Shown here: positions 27,165-38,535 of the stretch, in pieces | Numbering within the stretch: position 1 is the stretch's first letter | Layout: the number at the start of each line of letters is the position of its first letter | From: Pseudomonas wayambapalatensis | GTDB taxonomy: Bacteria > Pseudomonadota > Gammaproteobacteria > Pseudomonadales > Pseudomonadaceae | Assembly (NCBI GenBank): GCA_014268975.2 | Contig: CP077096.1 | Span: forward strand, 2,827,501 to 2,891,500 | DNA length: 64,000 nt | Direction: 5' to 3' | Position numbers and translations under genes: made by a program | Notes under the pieces: generated by a model | What the model saw: the letters and a program-made list of their open reading frames with translations, nothing else | Told to the model about the DNA's origin: nothing | Databases searched by the model: none

Positions 27165-28046
27165 ATGTTCCAGGGTTTCAAGAAAGCCTTCCAGCACGTC
27201 GAAGGTATCGAGATCGCCTACCGTATCGGCGGCAAGGGGCCGGCATTGCTGCTGTTGCACGGCCACCCGCAGACCCATGTGATCTGGCACAAGGTGGCCG
27301 AGAAGCTGGCCGAGCATTTCACCGTGGTCGCCGCCGACCTGCGCGGTTACGGCGATTCGGCCAAGCCTGAGGCCGACGACTGGCATGAGGCGTATTCCAA
27401 GCGCCGCATGGCGGCCGATATGGTCGGGCTCATGCAGGCCCTGGGGTTCGAGCAATTCGCCCTGATGGCCCACGACCGCGGCGCGCGGGTCGCGCATCGC
27501 CTGGCGCTCGACCACTCCCAGCGCCTCACCCACCTGGTGCTGCTGGACATCGCCCCGACCCTGGCGATGTACCGCCAGACCAACGAAGCTTTCGCCCGTG
27601 CCTACTGGCACTGGTTCTTCCTCATCCGCCCGGCGCCGCTGCCTGAAACCTTGATCGAAGCCAACCCGGAAGGTTACCTGCGCAGTGTCATGGGCGGGCG
27701 CAGTGCCGGCCTTGCGCCGTTCACCGACGAGGCGTTCGCCGAGTACCGTCGCTGCCTGTCGCTACCGGGCGCGGCGCATGGTGTGTGCGAAGACTATCGG
27801 GCCGCTGCAGGCATCGACCTGGAACATGACCAGGCCGATATCGATGCCGGCAACGCTGTGAAGACCCCGCTGCTGGTGATGTGGGGCCGTGACGGCGTGA
27901 TCGGCAAGTGCTTCGACCCGCTCAAGGAGTGGCGCGCCTGTGCCGAGGACGTGCGCGGCAACGAGCTGCCCTGTGGTCACTACATTCCCGAAGAAGCCCC
28001 GCAAGCCCTGCTCGAGCACGCCCTGCCGTTCCTGCAGCACGCCTGA
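27165..28046 (+). CDS. Haloacetate (fluoroacetate) dehalogenase-like alpha/beta hydrolase
   Basis: 293-residue alpha/beta hydrolase closely resembling fluoroacetate dehalogenase. All active-site residues of that enzyme can be placed: nucleophile D104 in AHDRGAR, carboxylate-binding R105 and R108, acid D128 (LDIAP), fluoride pocket H149, W150 (YWHWFF) and Y211 (EDYRAA), and general base H272 (CGHYIP). Oxyanion motif is HGHPQTH near residue 32. The enzyme would hydrolyse short 2-haloacids to 2-hydroxyacids in the cytoplasm. ATG 27165 follows GGAG. It stands alone downstream of sdaC. Related epoxide hydrolases lack this pocket, but activity on fluoroacetate is still an inference. Confidence 0.82.
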   Translation: MFQGFKKAFQHVEGIEIAYRIGGKGPALLLLHGHPQTHVIWHKVAEKLAEHFTVVAADLRGYGDSAKPEADDWHEAYSKRRMAADMVGLMQALGFEQFALMAHDRGARVAHRLALDHSQRLTHLVLLDIAPTLAMYRQTNEAFARAYWHWFFLIRPAPLPETLIEANPEGYLRSVMGGRSAGLAPFTDEAFAEYRRCLSLPGAAHGVCEDYRAAAGIDLEHDQADIDAGNAVKTPLLVMWGRDGVIGKCFDPLKEWRACAEDVRGNELPCGHYIPEEAPQALLEHALPFLQHA

Positions 28047-28136
28047 TACGACCTGACCTGTCCTGGACGACATCAACATCTACAGGAGCCTCGCTGTGCT
28101 GTTTCCAACGGTCGCGAAAGACTGACCCGGCGCCGT

Positions 28137-28814
28137 TCACTGGCCCTTCCTGCGCAGCTCCACGACACTGCGACGCATGTCGCTGGCCCAGCCATCGAGC
28201 ACCGGCTTGACGTTCTCCAGCTTGAGCTGCGCGGTGTCGTTCTCCAGCGCCTCGCCGGCGCCCTTGCGCACCACCTGGGCCAGCACTTTCTGGTTGGCAC
28301 CGTCGAGGAAGGCCGCCTCCACGGCGATGTCCACTTCCTGGTCACGACCGCCGGCGGCGGTGTTCACCGCTGCCGCCACCAGGGCGATGGGCACCACTTC
28401 ATAGGGCTTCAGGCCCTCGGTCTTGGTCGACACTGCGGTGATTGCGGGGCGTACCACGATCGTTCCCGGGCCTGGAGCGCTGACCACCGTCAGCACGCTG
28501 CCCAGTTCCCGGCGCATGGCGTCGTCGAAGTAGCGGGTGATCGCCTGCAGGGTCTGCGCCGAGATCACCGCGGTGGGTTGTGGCTTGGGATAGAACTGGC
28601 TGGGCTCGATGTAGACCTGTCGATACTGGCTGGCCTTGAGCCCCGGGTCGATCCAGCGCATCACCGGCGCCCCGGAAACACTTTCCGCCGGCTTGAGCCG
28701 GCTGTAGTCCTTGAGAAACCCGGAATACTGGCTCGGATCGACGCGGTTGCTGGAGCAGGCGGCCAGGGCAAGCAAGGCAGCGCACAGCAGGGTGGCGCGA
28801 GGCAGCGGTTTCAT
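28137..28814 (-). CDS. DUF3313-type lipoprotein
   Basis: 225-residue lipoprotein: signal MKPLPRATLLCAALLALAAC with the lipidated cysteine at residue 20, then a mature part typical of DUF3313 (YSGFLKDYSRL, QVYIEPSQFYP, GPGTIVVRPAITAV, EVDIAVEAAFLDGAN). Function is unknown; likely attached to the outer membrane facing the periplasm. Start chosen for the lipobox; the upstream extension of 38 residues has no support. Single gene, convergent with the dehalogenase-like gene. Confidence 0.83.
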   Translation of the reverse strand: MKPLPRATLLCAALLALAACSSNRVDPSQYSGFLKDYSRLKPAESVSGAPVMRWIDPGLKASQYRQVYIEPSQFYPKPQPTAVISAQTLQAITRYFDDAMRRELGSVLTVVSAPGPGTIVVRPAITAVSTKTEGLKPYEVVPIALVAAAVNTAAGGRDQEVDIAVEAAFLDGANQKVLAQVVRKGAGEALENDTAQLKLENVKPVLDGWASDMRRSVVELRRKGQ

Positions 28815-28979
28815 GATCGGTAGCGTCCATTGAGGGGGAGGCCAGATCAACGCTAGCAGGTGCTTGGCGATTGGCCAGTGTGCAGGTGGGTTGGTAGGCG
28901 TCCTTGGTTCGGTGATGTGAATTCCCACAGGAAATCAAGAGCCGTCTGGCTATCGCTCTAGGTGGATCACTGGAAATCT

Positions 28980-28996
28980 ATGCCCGTCACGGGTAT
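28980..28996. promoter_or_regulatory. Operator-like palindrome upstream of the toxin-antitoxin pair
   Basis: A 17-base near-perfect palindrome centred on CCCGT-C-ACGGG lies 16 bases before the toxin start. Antitoxins of this class usually bind such a dyad to repress their own operon, so this is the expected place for it. Confidence 0.45.
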
Positions 28997-29012
28997 GTTT
29001 TGATGGTGAAAA

Positions 29013-29396
29013 GTGAGTATTTACAAACGCAGGAATTTTTCCCGTTGGCAGGCCCGCGAGAGGCTATCGGACTCGCTGCTATGCACAGCAGTCAGGGAAA
29101 TGCAAAGCGGATTGGTGGATGCAAGTCTCGGAGGGTTGCTCTTCAAAAAACGCATTGCCTCGCCTGGTTCAGGGAAGAGTGGCGGATACAGAACATTGTT
29201 ATCTGCCCGTTTGGGTGAGCGTTATGTGTTTCTTCATGGGTTCGCCAAGGCTGAAAAAGCAAACGTCACCCCAACTGAGCAAAAAGCGCTGCAGTTGATG
29301 GGCAGGGTACTGGTTGAAATGTCGTCGCAAAACTTGGCCAAGGCAATAAGTTGCGGCGTACTTGAGGAGGTGTATTGTGACCAGCAAATTGATTGA
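29013..29396 (+). CDS. RelE/HigB-like toxin of type II toxin-antitoxin system
   Basis: 127-residue protein of the RelE-like (former DUF1044) toxin group. Recognisable features are an N-terminal MSIYKRRNFSRWA-like start, GLVDASLGGLLFKKR, the GKSGGYRTLLSAR motif and YVFLHGFAKAEKANV. Members are ribosome-dependent mRNA endonucleases. It starts with GTG 29013, the only start that keeps the conserved N-terminus, and overlaps the antitoxin by 20 bases. Toxin-first order is that of higBA. Base composition is more AT-rich than the neighbours, suggesting acquisition. Confidence 0.85.
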   Translation: MSIYKRRNFSRWQARERLSDSLLCTAVREMQSGLVDASLGGLLFKKRIASPGSGKSGGYRTLLSARLGERYVFLHGFAKAEKANVTPTEQKALQLMGRVLVEMSSQNLAKAISCGVLEEVYCDQQID

Positions 29397-29682
29397 GTCG
29401 TTGCGTGACGACCTGTCTGTGCTTTACCAGGCTGGCGTGGTTGGCAAGGTAACGATGCGCGAATTCGAGGCCATCTGTCCTGCGCCCGTCAGGGATTTCA
29501 CTGCGCTGGACATCAAGCGCCTGCGCGAGGCGCTCAATTTCAGCCAGCCGGTTTTCGCACTGCATTTGCATACCAGTGCGTCTACCGTACGCAAATGGGA
29601 GCAGGGGGAGACCCGGCCAGCCGGGCCCGCGCTGAAACTGCTCAATATCATTGCCGACAAGGGCCTCCAGGCCATTCTCTGA
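29377..29682 (+). CDS. HigA-like antitoxin with helix-turn-helix
   Basis: 101-residue DNA-binding antitoxin. The C-terminal half is an XRE helix-turn-helix (IKRLREALNFSQPVFALHLHTSASTVRKWEQGETRPAGPALKLL); the N-terminal half probably binds the toxin. GTG 29377 is preceded by GAGGAGG at ideal spacing, inside the toxin gene, so the two are translationally coupled. Its stop codon abuts the stop codon of the convergent puuB gene with no base between. Confidence 0.85.
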   Translation: MTSKLIESLRDDLSVLYQAGVVGKVTMREFEAICPAPVRDFTALDIKRLREALNFSQPVFALHLHTSASTVRKWEQGETRPAGPALKLLNIIADKGLQAIL

Positions 29683-30978
29683 TCAGCCCAGCACCTCCCG
29701 CACGCGATACCACAACATCCCCAGTGCCAGCAGCGGCGAGCGCAGGGCCTTGCCGCCGGGGAAGGTCAGGTGCGGTACGGCACTGAAGATATCCAGGCCC
29801 TGGCTGTGGCCGACGGCGATGGCCTCGGCCAACAGCTTGGCGGTCCAGTGGGTCACGTTCAGGCCATGCCCGGAGTAACCCTGGGCGTAATACACGTTCG
29901 GATGCTGGCTCAGGCGGCCCACCTGGGGGAAGCGGTTGGCGGTGATGCCGATCATGCCGCCCCACTGGAAGTCGATGCGCACATCGGCCAGTTGCGGGAA
30001 CACCTTCAGCACTTTCGGGCGCATGTAGGCGGCGATGTCCTTCGGGTCGCGGCCGGAGTAGTGGCAGGCGCCACCAAACAGCAGGCGGCGGTCGGCGGTC
30101 AGGCGATAGTAGTCAAGGCCGACCTTCTGGTCGCACAGGGCCATGTTCTGCGGGATCAGGCTGCGCGCCAGGGCTTCTGACAGCGGTTCGGTAGCCACCA
30201 CGTAGCTGCCGGCGGGCAGCACCTTGCCGGTCAAGCGCGGCTCCAGCTCGTCCAGGTGCGCATTGCACCCCAACACCAGGCTCTTGGCCCGTACCTTCCC
30301 GCGGGCGCAGTGCAAGGTGACGGTAGGGCCGTGTTCGATGCGCTGTACAGCGGTCTGCTCGAAGATGCGCACGCCAAGGCTGCTGGCGGCGCGGGCTTCG
30401 CCCTGCACCAGGTCCAGTGGATGCAGGTGGCCGGAGCCCATGTCCACCAGGCCGCCGGCGTACTGGTCACTGGCAACGACCTCGCGGATGCGCTCTGGGG
30501 CGATCAGCCGGGTTTCGTGCCGGTAGCCCAGTTCGGCCAGGTCCTGCAGTTCGTCGTTGAACGCATCGAACTGCGCCGCTGTATTGGCCAGCTCACAGAA
30601 GCCCCAGCGCAGGTCGCACTCGATGTTGTACTGCTCGATGCGCCTGGCCACCAGTTCGACCGAGTCCAGGCCTGCCTGCTTGAGGTAACGCACGCCGCCC
30701 TGGCCGACGTAGCGGGCAAAGCCCGACACGTCATGGCCGATACCACGGATCAGTTGCCCGCCATTGCGTCCGCTGGCGCCCCAGCCGATGCGCCGGGCCT
30801 CCAGCAGGATCACCGACAGGCCACGCTCGGCCAGCTCCAGCGCGGTGTTGACGCCGGTCAGGCCACCGCCGACCACGCACACATCGGCGCTCAACTCGCC
30901 TTCGAGCTCGGGGTAGGGGGCCGTGGCACGGGCCGTGGCGGCGTAGTAGGAGGCGGTGTGTTCGGTTTGATGAGGCAT
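29683..30978 (-). CDS. puuB: Gamma-glutamylputrescine oxidase (FAD-dependent)
   Basis: 431-residue FAD-dependent oxidoreductase of the DAO family, PuuB type. The dinucleotide-binding motif is VCVVGGGLTGVNTALELAERG (from residue 33), followed by GWGASGRNGGQL; the C-terminal part has the usual YYAQGYSGHGLNVT. It oxidises gamma-glutamylated polyamine to gamma-glutamyl aminoaldehyde. It is the last gene after puuA and the polyamine-binding protein gene, 14 bases downstream of the latter, so the three form a catabolic unit. Confidence 0.88.
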   Translation of the reverse strand: MPHQTEHTASYYAATARATAPYPELEGELSADVCVVGGGLTGVNTALELAERGLSVILLEARRIGWGASGRNGGQLIRGIGHDVSGFARYVGQGGVRYLKQAGLDSVELVARRIEQYNIECDLRWGFCELANTAAQFDAFNDELQDLAELGYRHETRLIAPERIREVVASDQYAGGLVDMGSGHLHPLDLVQGEARAASSLGVRIFEQTAVQRIEHGPTVTLHCARGKVRAKSLVLGCNAHLDELEPRLTGKVLPAGSYVVATEPLSEALARSLIPQNMALCDQKVGLDYYRLTADRRLLFGGACHYSGRDPKDIAAYMRPKVLKVFPQLADVRIDFQWGGMIGITANRFPQVGRLSQHPNVYYAQGYSGHGLNVTHWTAKLLAEAIAVGHSQGLDIFSAVPHLTFPGGKALRSPLLALGMLWYRVREVLG

Positions 30979-30992
30979 CGGAAAAACTCGAA

Positions 30993-33541
<2,549 letters not shown>

Positions 33542-33729
33542 ACAGACCTCTTGGTTGGGTTTTGGTGGTGGGTACGCAGGCCGTGCGCCGTGTGCTGGTA
33601 TTGCACGCCGTTGCACGAAGCCACTTCCCACAGGTCACGCTGAGGACTATCTTGGGCGCAGCCCCCCGGGGCTATCTATCCGTTTTCTCCGTCAATCAAT
33701 GCACCAAAAGAGTGCATATAGGACGCCGC

Positions 33730-34629
33730 GTGAATACGCAAAACGCCTTGCAGGTCCAGGCCTTCAACACCACCGATGTCACCGAGCAGGTTCGCGCCAC
33801 GCCCGGTTGGCAGCAGCAATACCGGCAGATGTCGCCCGGGCATTTCAGCGGTCAGTTGCGCTGCCTGGGGCTCGATGGCGTCGAGGTGTACGAAGAGCGC
33901 CTGAACACCCGCGTCGAACAGTTCTTCCGCGCGCCAAGCGGTTCGTTGACCTTCTGTTTCGACCAGGTCGAGAACAGCCTGTACCTGCTCAACGAGCAAA
34001 GCCGCAACATCTGGATCACCCCGGAGAACTACCAGGAAGTGGCGGTGGTGTTCGACCAACCGTTCCTGCAGCGCCACGGCCTGGATCTGGAGCGTCTGCA
34101 GGGGCTGTTCATGGTTCCGCTGGGCAGCGGCCAGAATGCCCTGTTCGGCAGTTGGCTGAGCGCGACCCTGACACGCCTGGCGCAGGCTGACTGCCCGCTT
34201 GAAGGGCAGGCCTTGGCCGAGCAACTGCTCGATGACTGCCTGTTCATCCTCGACAACGCCTGCCAGCGCCTGCAGGGCCAGGCACTGGGCAAGCGCGGTG
34301 AAGAGCGGGCGATCATGCAGCGGGTCAGCGAATGGGCGGCGGACTGCCCGGAAGAAACGCTCAATCTCATGGAGCTGGCGCAGGTGGCCGGGGTGTCGTT
34401 GCGTCAATTGCAGGAGGCCTTCAAGGCCTTTACCGGCATGCCCCCGGCGCATTGGCTGCGTCTGCGCCGACTCAACGGTGCGCGCCGCGACCTGCTGCGC
34501 GGCGCCAGCGACGTGACGGTAGCGGAAGTGGCGATGCGTTGGTCATTCTGGCACCTGGGGCGGTTTTCCGAGAGCTATCGCCAGTTGTTCCGCGAGTTGC
34601 CGAGCGAGACGCTCAAGCGCGGGCGCTGA
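33730..34629 (+). CDS. AraC-family regulator divergent from puuA
   Basis: 299-residue AraC protein. Two helix-turn-helix motifs are at the C-terminus: LMELAQVAGVSLRQLQEAFKAFTG and VTVAEVAMRWSFWHLGRFSESYRQLFRELPSETL. The N-terminal domain (LQVQAFNTTDVTEQVR, SLTFCFDQVENSLYLLNEQ) resembles EutR/FeaR-like sensors. Start is uncertain: GTG 33730 follows AGGA, while the open frame extends 56 codons upstream without homology. Position suggests control of polyamine utilisation; the effector is unknown. Confidence 0.82.
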   Translation: MNTQNALQVQAFNTTDVTEQVRATPGWQQQYRQMSPGHFSGQLRCLGLDGVEVYEERLNTRVEQFFRAPSGSLTFCFDQVENSLYLLNEQSRNIWITPENYQEVAVVFDQPFLQRHGLDLERLQGLFMVPLGSGQNALFGSWLSATLTRLAQADCPLEGQALAEQLLDDCLFILDNACQRLQGQALGKRGEERAIMQRVSEWAADCPEETLNLMELAQVAGVSLRQLQEAFKAFTGMPPAHWLRLRRLNGARRDLLRGASDVTVAEVAMRWSFWHLGRFSESYRQLFRELPSETLKRGR

Positions 34630-34654
34630 AGGGGCATCTGCGAGAGGTTGGCTG

Positions 34655-35410
34655 TCAGATAAAGACCAGCTCAAAAGGCTGCAGCAGGCATTCCAGCAGC
34701 TGTTGCGGCACCACGGGCGGCGTGTCCGCATCCGCCTCCATCTGACTGACATGGGCAGCAATGGCCTGGCGCTTGCGCGCGAGGCTGGCTTCGTCGAGCT
34801 GGATACGACGCGCGCGTTGCCAAGGTAGCCGAGGATCGTCCGGCGTCGACCAGCGCCACGCCCATATCGGCGCTTCGGCCAGCGTTGCACCACGCGCCTG
34901 GGCGGCCTGTGCGCAGGCACGGCCCACCGCGTCATGGTCGCAATGACCGTCGTGGCGCCAGGGGCACATCAGCAGGTCGCCGGGTTGCAGCAACTGGCTC
35001 AAGTGATTGACCAGGAAGGCCTCATCGCGAGGCAGGGCACCGTCCTTGAGGTTCAGCCGTCGCCAATCCAGATCCGCGACCCGCAGATCGAGCTGCTGCA
35101 AGGCATGGCGGCTTTCCAGCGGGCGCTGGTGACGCAGGCGTCGTTCGCTCCATTGAGCCGAGCCTGGGTGGCTGCCTTCGCCGTCGGTGGCAGAGATGAG
35201 CACGAGGTCCTGCTCGCGGCCATGGAAGTAACTCAATAATCCGCCCGCCATGAGCACCTCGTCATCCGGATGCGGCGCTACCAACACCAGGCGCCGGCCC
35301 GGCGGGCACAGTTGTTCGGGGGTGATCCAGGCGGCCCGGGCCAGGTGCGCGGATTTCTGCCATTCGCTCCAGGGGGTTCCCGCGTCAGCCTGGATCATGC
35401 GCTCGTTCAT
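34655..35410 (-). CDS. PIG-L family deacetylase
   Basis: 251-residue LmbE-like zinc amidohydrolase. The metal-binding motif PHPDDE (VAPHPDDEVLMAGG) and the second-site histidines HDGHCDHDAVG are intact. Family members remove N-acetyl groups from sugars or mycothiol- and bacillithiol-like precursors. ATG 35410 follows AGGAG; a start 24 codons upstream is possible. It stands alone, convergent with the AraC gene. In other Pseudomonas this family often sits with glycosyltransferases, which are absent here, so the substrate cannot be inferred. Confidence 0.85.
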   Translation of the reverse strand: MNERMIQADAGTPWSEWQKSAHLARAAWITPEQLCPPGRRLVLVAPHPDDEVLMAGGLLSYFHGREQDLVLISATDGEGSHPGSAQWSERRLRHQRPLESRHALQQLDLRVADLDWRRLNLKDGALPRDEAFLVNHLSQLLQPGDLLMCPWRHDGHCDHDAVGRACAQAAQARGATLAEAPIWAWRWSTPDDPRLPWQRARRIQLDEASLARKRQAIAAHVSQMEADADTPPVVPQQLLECLLQPFELVFI

Positions 35411-35727
35411 CGTTGCCAAGCTCCTGCTGTCAGTCGAACTCAAACCAATCCAGGCGCGGGTATTCTGCGGCGGCTTGGTCATGGCGGGTTTCGGCGAGAT
35501 TCCCGGGTCTCAGAATGATTGAGGGAGCGGGTGAGGGGAGAGTTCAAAAAAGCTGGCGCCACACGATCTGAAAGTTAGGCGGGTTTGACGTGGGCGCGGG
35601 CTGCAGTGATGGCACCTCGTGGCCAAACCTTTACGCTCAGCGTAACGAATAACCACCGTGCTTGATTGATGCCCCCCACCCCGCAGGCCTAAGGTCACCC
35701 CACGACAGCGAACCCGTGGAGTCACCA
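35411..35727. other. 317-base regulatory region upstream of mdcA
   Basis: Divergent region between the deacetylase gene and the malonate decarboxylase operon. It contains a 15-base palindrome at 35631-35645 and a GTGGAG ribosome-binding site at 35716. I see no gene and no sigma-54 element with correct spacing. Confidence 0.6.
35631..35645. promoter_or_regulatory. Candidate MdcR (LysR) operator
   Basis: TTACGCTCAGCGTAA is a perfect dyad with one central base and fits the LysR T-N11-A rule (bases 35632-35644). It lies 82 bases upstream of the mdcA start, where the activator MdcR would be expected to bind. Confidence 0.55.
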
Positions 35728-37389
35728 ATGACCACAACGAAGAATCCACCTCCGCAATGGTCGAGAAGGCGCGCTGAAAAGCAGCGCCGTCTCGAGCGGG
35801 TGCGTCACCTCGCCGATGGCGTGGTGCTGCCCACCGAGCGGATCGTCGAGGCCCTCGAACTGCTGATCGCCCCGGGTGATCGAGTGGTGCTCGAAGGCAA
35901 CAACCAGAAGCAGGCGGACTTTCTTTCGCGCTCGCTGGCCAAGGCCGACCCTGGCCGCCTCCACGACCTGCACCTGATCATGCCCAGCGTCAGCCGCGCC
36001 GAGCACTTGGACCTGTTCGAACGCGGCATCGCCCGCAAGCTCGATTTCTCCTTCGCCGGCCCCCAGAGCCAGCGCATCGGCCAGTTGCTCGAAGACGGTC
36101 TGCTCGAAGTCGGCGCCATCCACACCTACATCGAACTCTATTCGCGCCTGCTGGTGGACCTGATCCCCAATGTCACGCTGGTCGCAGGCTTCACTGCCGA
36201 CCGCGATGGCAACCTCTACACCGGCCCCAGCACCGAGGACACCCCGGCGCTGGTCGAGCCCACGGCGTTCAGCGACGGCATCGTCATCGCCCAGGTCAAC
36301 CAGTTGGTGGAGCATGTCGACGACCTGCCCAGGGTGGACATCCCTGCCTCTTGGATCGACTTCGTGGTGGTCGCCGACCAGCCGTTCTACATCGAGCCGC
36401 TGTTCACCCGCGACCCGCGTCATATCAAGCCGGTGCATGTGCTGATGGCGATGATGGCGATCCGCGGCATCTATGAAAAACACCAGGTGCAGTCGCTCAA
36501 CCACGGCATCGGCTTCAATACCGCCGCCATCGAGCTGATCCTGCCGACCTACGGCGAGTCGCTGGGGCTGAAGGGCAAGATCTGCCGCAACTGGACCCTC
36601 AACCCTCATCCAACGCTGATCCCGGCCATCGAGACCGGCTGGGTCCAGAGCGTGCACTGCTTCGGCACTGAGCTGGGCATGGAAGACTACATCGCCCAGC
36701 GTCCGGATGTGTTCTTCACCGGGCGCGACGGTTCGATGCGCTCCAACCGGCTGATGTGCCAGCTGGCGGGGCAGTACGCGGTGGATCTGTTCATCGGCGC
36801 CACCTTGCAGGTCGATGGCGACGGCCATTCTTCGACGGTCACCCGTGGCCGCCTGGCCGGCTTCGGTGGCGCACCCAACATGGGCCATGACCCACGCGGG
36901 CGGCGCCACGCAACCCCGGCCTGGCTGGACATGACCGTGCCCGAAACCCTGCTCGAACGTGGGCGCAAGCTGGTGGTGCAGATGATCGAGACCTACCAGG
37001 AGGGCGGCAAACCCACCTTCGTCGAAACCCTGGATGCGGTCGAGGTGGCGAAGAAGGCCGGCATGCCGTTGGCGCCGGTGATGATCTACGGCGATGACGT
37101 GACCCACCTGCTCACCGAAGAGGGCATCGCCTACCTGTACAAGGCGCGCAGTCTGCAGGAGCGCCAGCAGATGATCGCGGCGGTGGCCGGGGTTACCGCC
37201 ATTGGCCTGCGCCATGACCCCAAGGATACCGAGCGCCTGCGCCGCGAAGGTTTGGTGGCCTTGCCCGAAGACCTGGGCATCCGCCGCACCGACGCCAGCC
37301 GTGAGTTGCTCGCGGCACGCAGCATTGCCGACCTCGTGGAATGGTCCGGTGGCCTGTACAACCCGCCCGCACGCTTCAGGAGCTGGTGA
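35728..37389 (+). CDS. mdcA: Malonate decarboxylase alpha subunit (malonyl/acetyl ACP transferase)
   Basis: 553-residue alpha subunit that exchanges acetyl for malonyl on the thiol of the acyl-carrier subunit. Characteristic segments are [57 protein letters not shown] and [19 protein letters not shown]. First gene of the mdcABCDEGH-LM operon. ATG 35728 follows GTGGAG. The stop overlaps the mdcB start by one base. Confidence 0.96.
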   Translation: MTTTKNPPPQWSRRRAEKQRRLERVRHLADGVVLPTERIVEALELLIAPGDRVVLEGNNQKQADFLSRSLAKADPGRLHDLHLIMPSVSRAEHLDLFERGIARKLDFSFAGPQSQRIGQLLEDGLLEVGAIHTYIELYSRLLVDLIPNVTLVAGFTADRDGNLYTGPSTEDTPALVEPTAFSDGIVIAQVNQLVEHVDDLPRVDIPASWIDFVVVADQPFYIEPLFTRDPRHIKPVHVLMAMMAIRGIYEKHQVQSLNHGIGFNTAAIELILPTYGESLGLKGKICRNWTLNPHPTLIPAIETGWVQSVHCFGTELGMEDYIAQRPDVFFTGRDGSMRSNRLMCQLAGQYAVDLFIGATLQVDGDGHSSTVTRGRLAGFGGAPNMGHDPRGRRHATPAWLDMTVPETLLERGRKLVVQMIETYQEGGKPTFVETLDAVEVAKKAGMPLAPVMIYGDDVTHLLTEEGIAYLYKARSLQERQQMIAAVAGVTAIGLRHDPKDTERLRREGLVALPEDLGIRRTDASRELLAARSIADLVEWSGGLYNPPARFRSW

Positions 37390-38234
37390 TGAAAGCACTT
37401 TGCATACAGCCCCTGGCCTTGCCGGATCAGTTGGCCGACCTGGCCGTCGAAGCCTTGATCGAAGAGGCCGACCTCTCGCCCAAGCCCGGGCTGGTGGACC
37501 GCCGTGGCAGTGGCGCCCATGGCGACATGAACCTGGCCTTGATGCACGCCTCGGCGCTGTCGCTGTGGCCGTGCTTGCGGCAGATGGCCGAAGCCGCGCA
37601 GCGCCACGGCGAGATCGCGGCGCCGCTACGCGCAGAGCTTGGACGCCTTGGGCGTGAAGGCGAGGCAGCGATGCTTGCCACCACGGCCGGGGTCAATACC
37701 CACCGGGGTGCGATCTGGGCGCTGGGGCTGCTGGTTGCGGCGCGGGCGCTGAGCCCGGTGAGCAGCGATCCACATACCCTTGCCGCACGTGCCGGGCGCC
37801 TTGCGCTGATCGCCGATCCGGCCGCTTCTGTACAGGACAGCCACGGCATTCAGGTGCGCCGCCGCTATGGTGCGGGTGGCGCCCGCGAGCAGGCCCAGCA
37901 AGGCTTTCCGGCGATCACCGGTCACGGCCTGCCGCAACTTCGGCGTAGCCGCGCCGCGGGCGCCAGCGAGACCCATGCGCGCCTGGATGCACTGCTGGCG
38001 ATCATGGCTTCGCTGAGCGACACCTGCGTGCTCTGGCGCGCCGGCGAGCAAGGTCTGGATGCCCTGCAGCAAGGAGCCCGCGCGGTGCTCGACGCAGGCG
38101 GCAGCGCCAGCTTGGCGGGTCGCCGTCAACTGCGCGCCCTGGAGGCTCGCCTGCTGCAACTCAATGCCTCTCCAGGCGGTGCCGCTGATCTGCTGGCCGC
38201 CTGCCTGTTCCTCGACAAAGCCGGGAGCCTGTGA
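37389..38234 (+). CDS. mdcB: Triphosphoribosyl-dephospho-CoA synthase
   Basis: 281-residue MdcB/CitG-type enzyme that makes 2'-(5''-triphosphoribosyl)-3'-dephospho-CoA, the precursor of the ACP prosthetic group. Motifs seen: [40 protein letters not shown] and [14 protein letters not shown]. Overlaps mdcA and ends one base before mdcC; part of the same transcript. Confidence 0.95.
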   Translation: MKALCIQPLALPDQLADLAVEALIEEADLSPKPGLVDRRGSGAHGDMNLALMHASALSLWPCLRQMAEAAQRHGEIAAPLRAELGRLGREGEAAMLATTAGVNTHRGAIWALGLLVAARALSPVSSDPHTLAARAGRLALIADPAASVQDSHGIQVRRRYGAGGAREQAQQGFPAITGHGLPQLRRSRAAGASETHARLDALLAIMASLSDTCVLWRAGEQGLDALQQGARAVLDAGGSASLAGRRQLRALEARLLQLNASPGGAADLLAACLFLDKAGSL

Positions 38235-38235
38235 C

Positions 38236-38535
38236 ATGGAAACCCTGAACTTTCAATTCCCCGCCGCACAACCGGGCCGTGGCCGCGCCCTGGTCGGCTG
38301 CGTCAGCTCCGGCGACCTGGAGGTGCTGATCGAGCCCGGCCAGGCCGGCAGCCTCGACATCCAGGTGGTGACCTCGGTCAACGGCAGCCAGGCCCGCTGG
38401 AGCCAGCTGTTCCAGCGCCTGTTCGACGGCCGCGACTTGCCCGCGCTGAAGATCGACATCCATGATTTCGGCGCCACCCCCGGCGTGGTGCGCCTGCGCC
38501 TGGAACAAGGCTTCGAGGAGATCGGCCATGACTGA
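38236..38535 (+). CDS. mdcC: Malonate decarboxylase acyl-carrier protein (delta subunit)
   Basis: 99-residue carrier protein. The prosthetic-group serine is expected in GCVSSGDLEV near residue 23-25; the family end-piece HDFGATPGVVRLRLEQ is present. The 2'-(5''-phosphoribosyl)-3'-dephospho-CoA arm carries acetyl and malonyl groups between MdcA and MdcDE. Overlaps mdcD by 8 bases. Confidence 0.94.
   Translation: METLNFQFPAAQPGRGRALVGCVSSGDLEVLIEPGQAGSLDIQVVTSVNGSQARWSQLFQRLFDGRDLPALKIDIHDFGATPGVVRLRLEQGFEEIGHD

Noticed and set aside
35602..35618. TGGCAC-like element upstream of mdcA as a sigma-54 promoter
   Set aside because: The -12 position reads CC instead of GC at the required ten-base spacing, so it does not fit.
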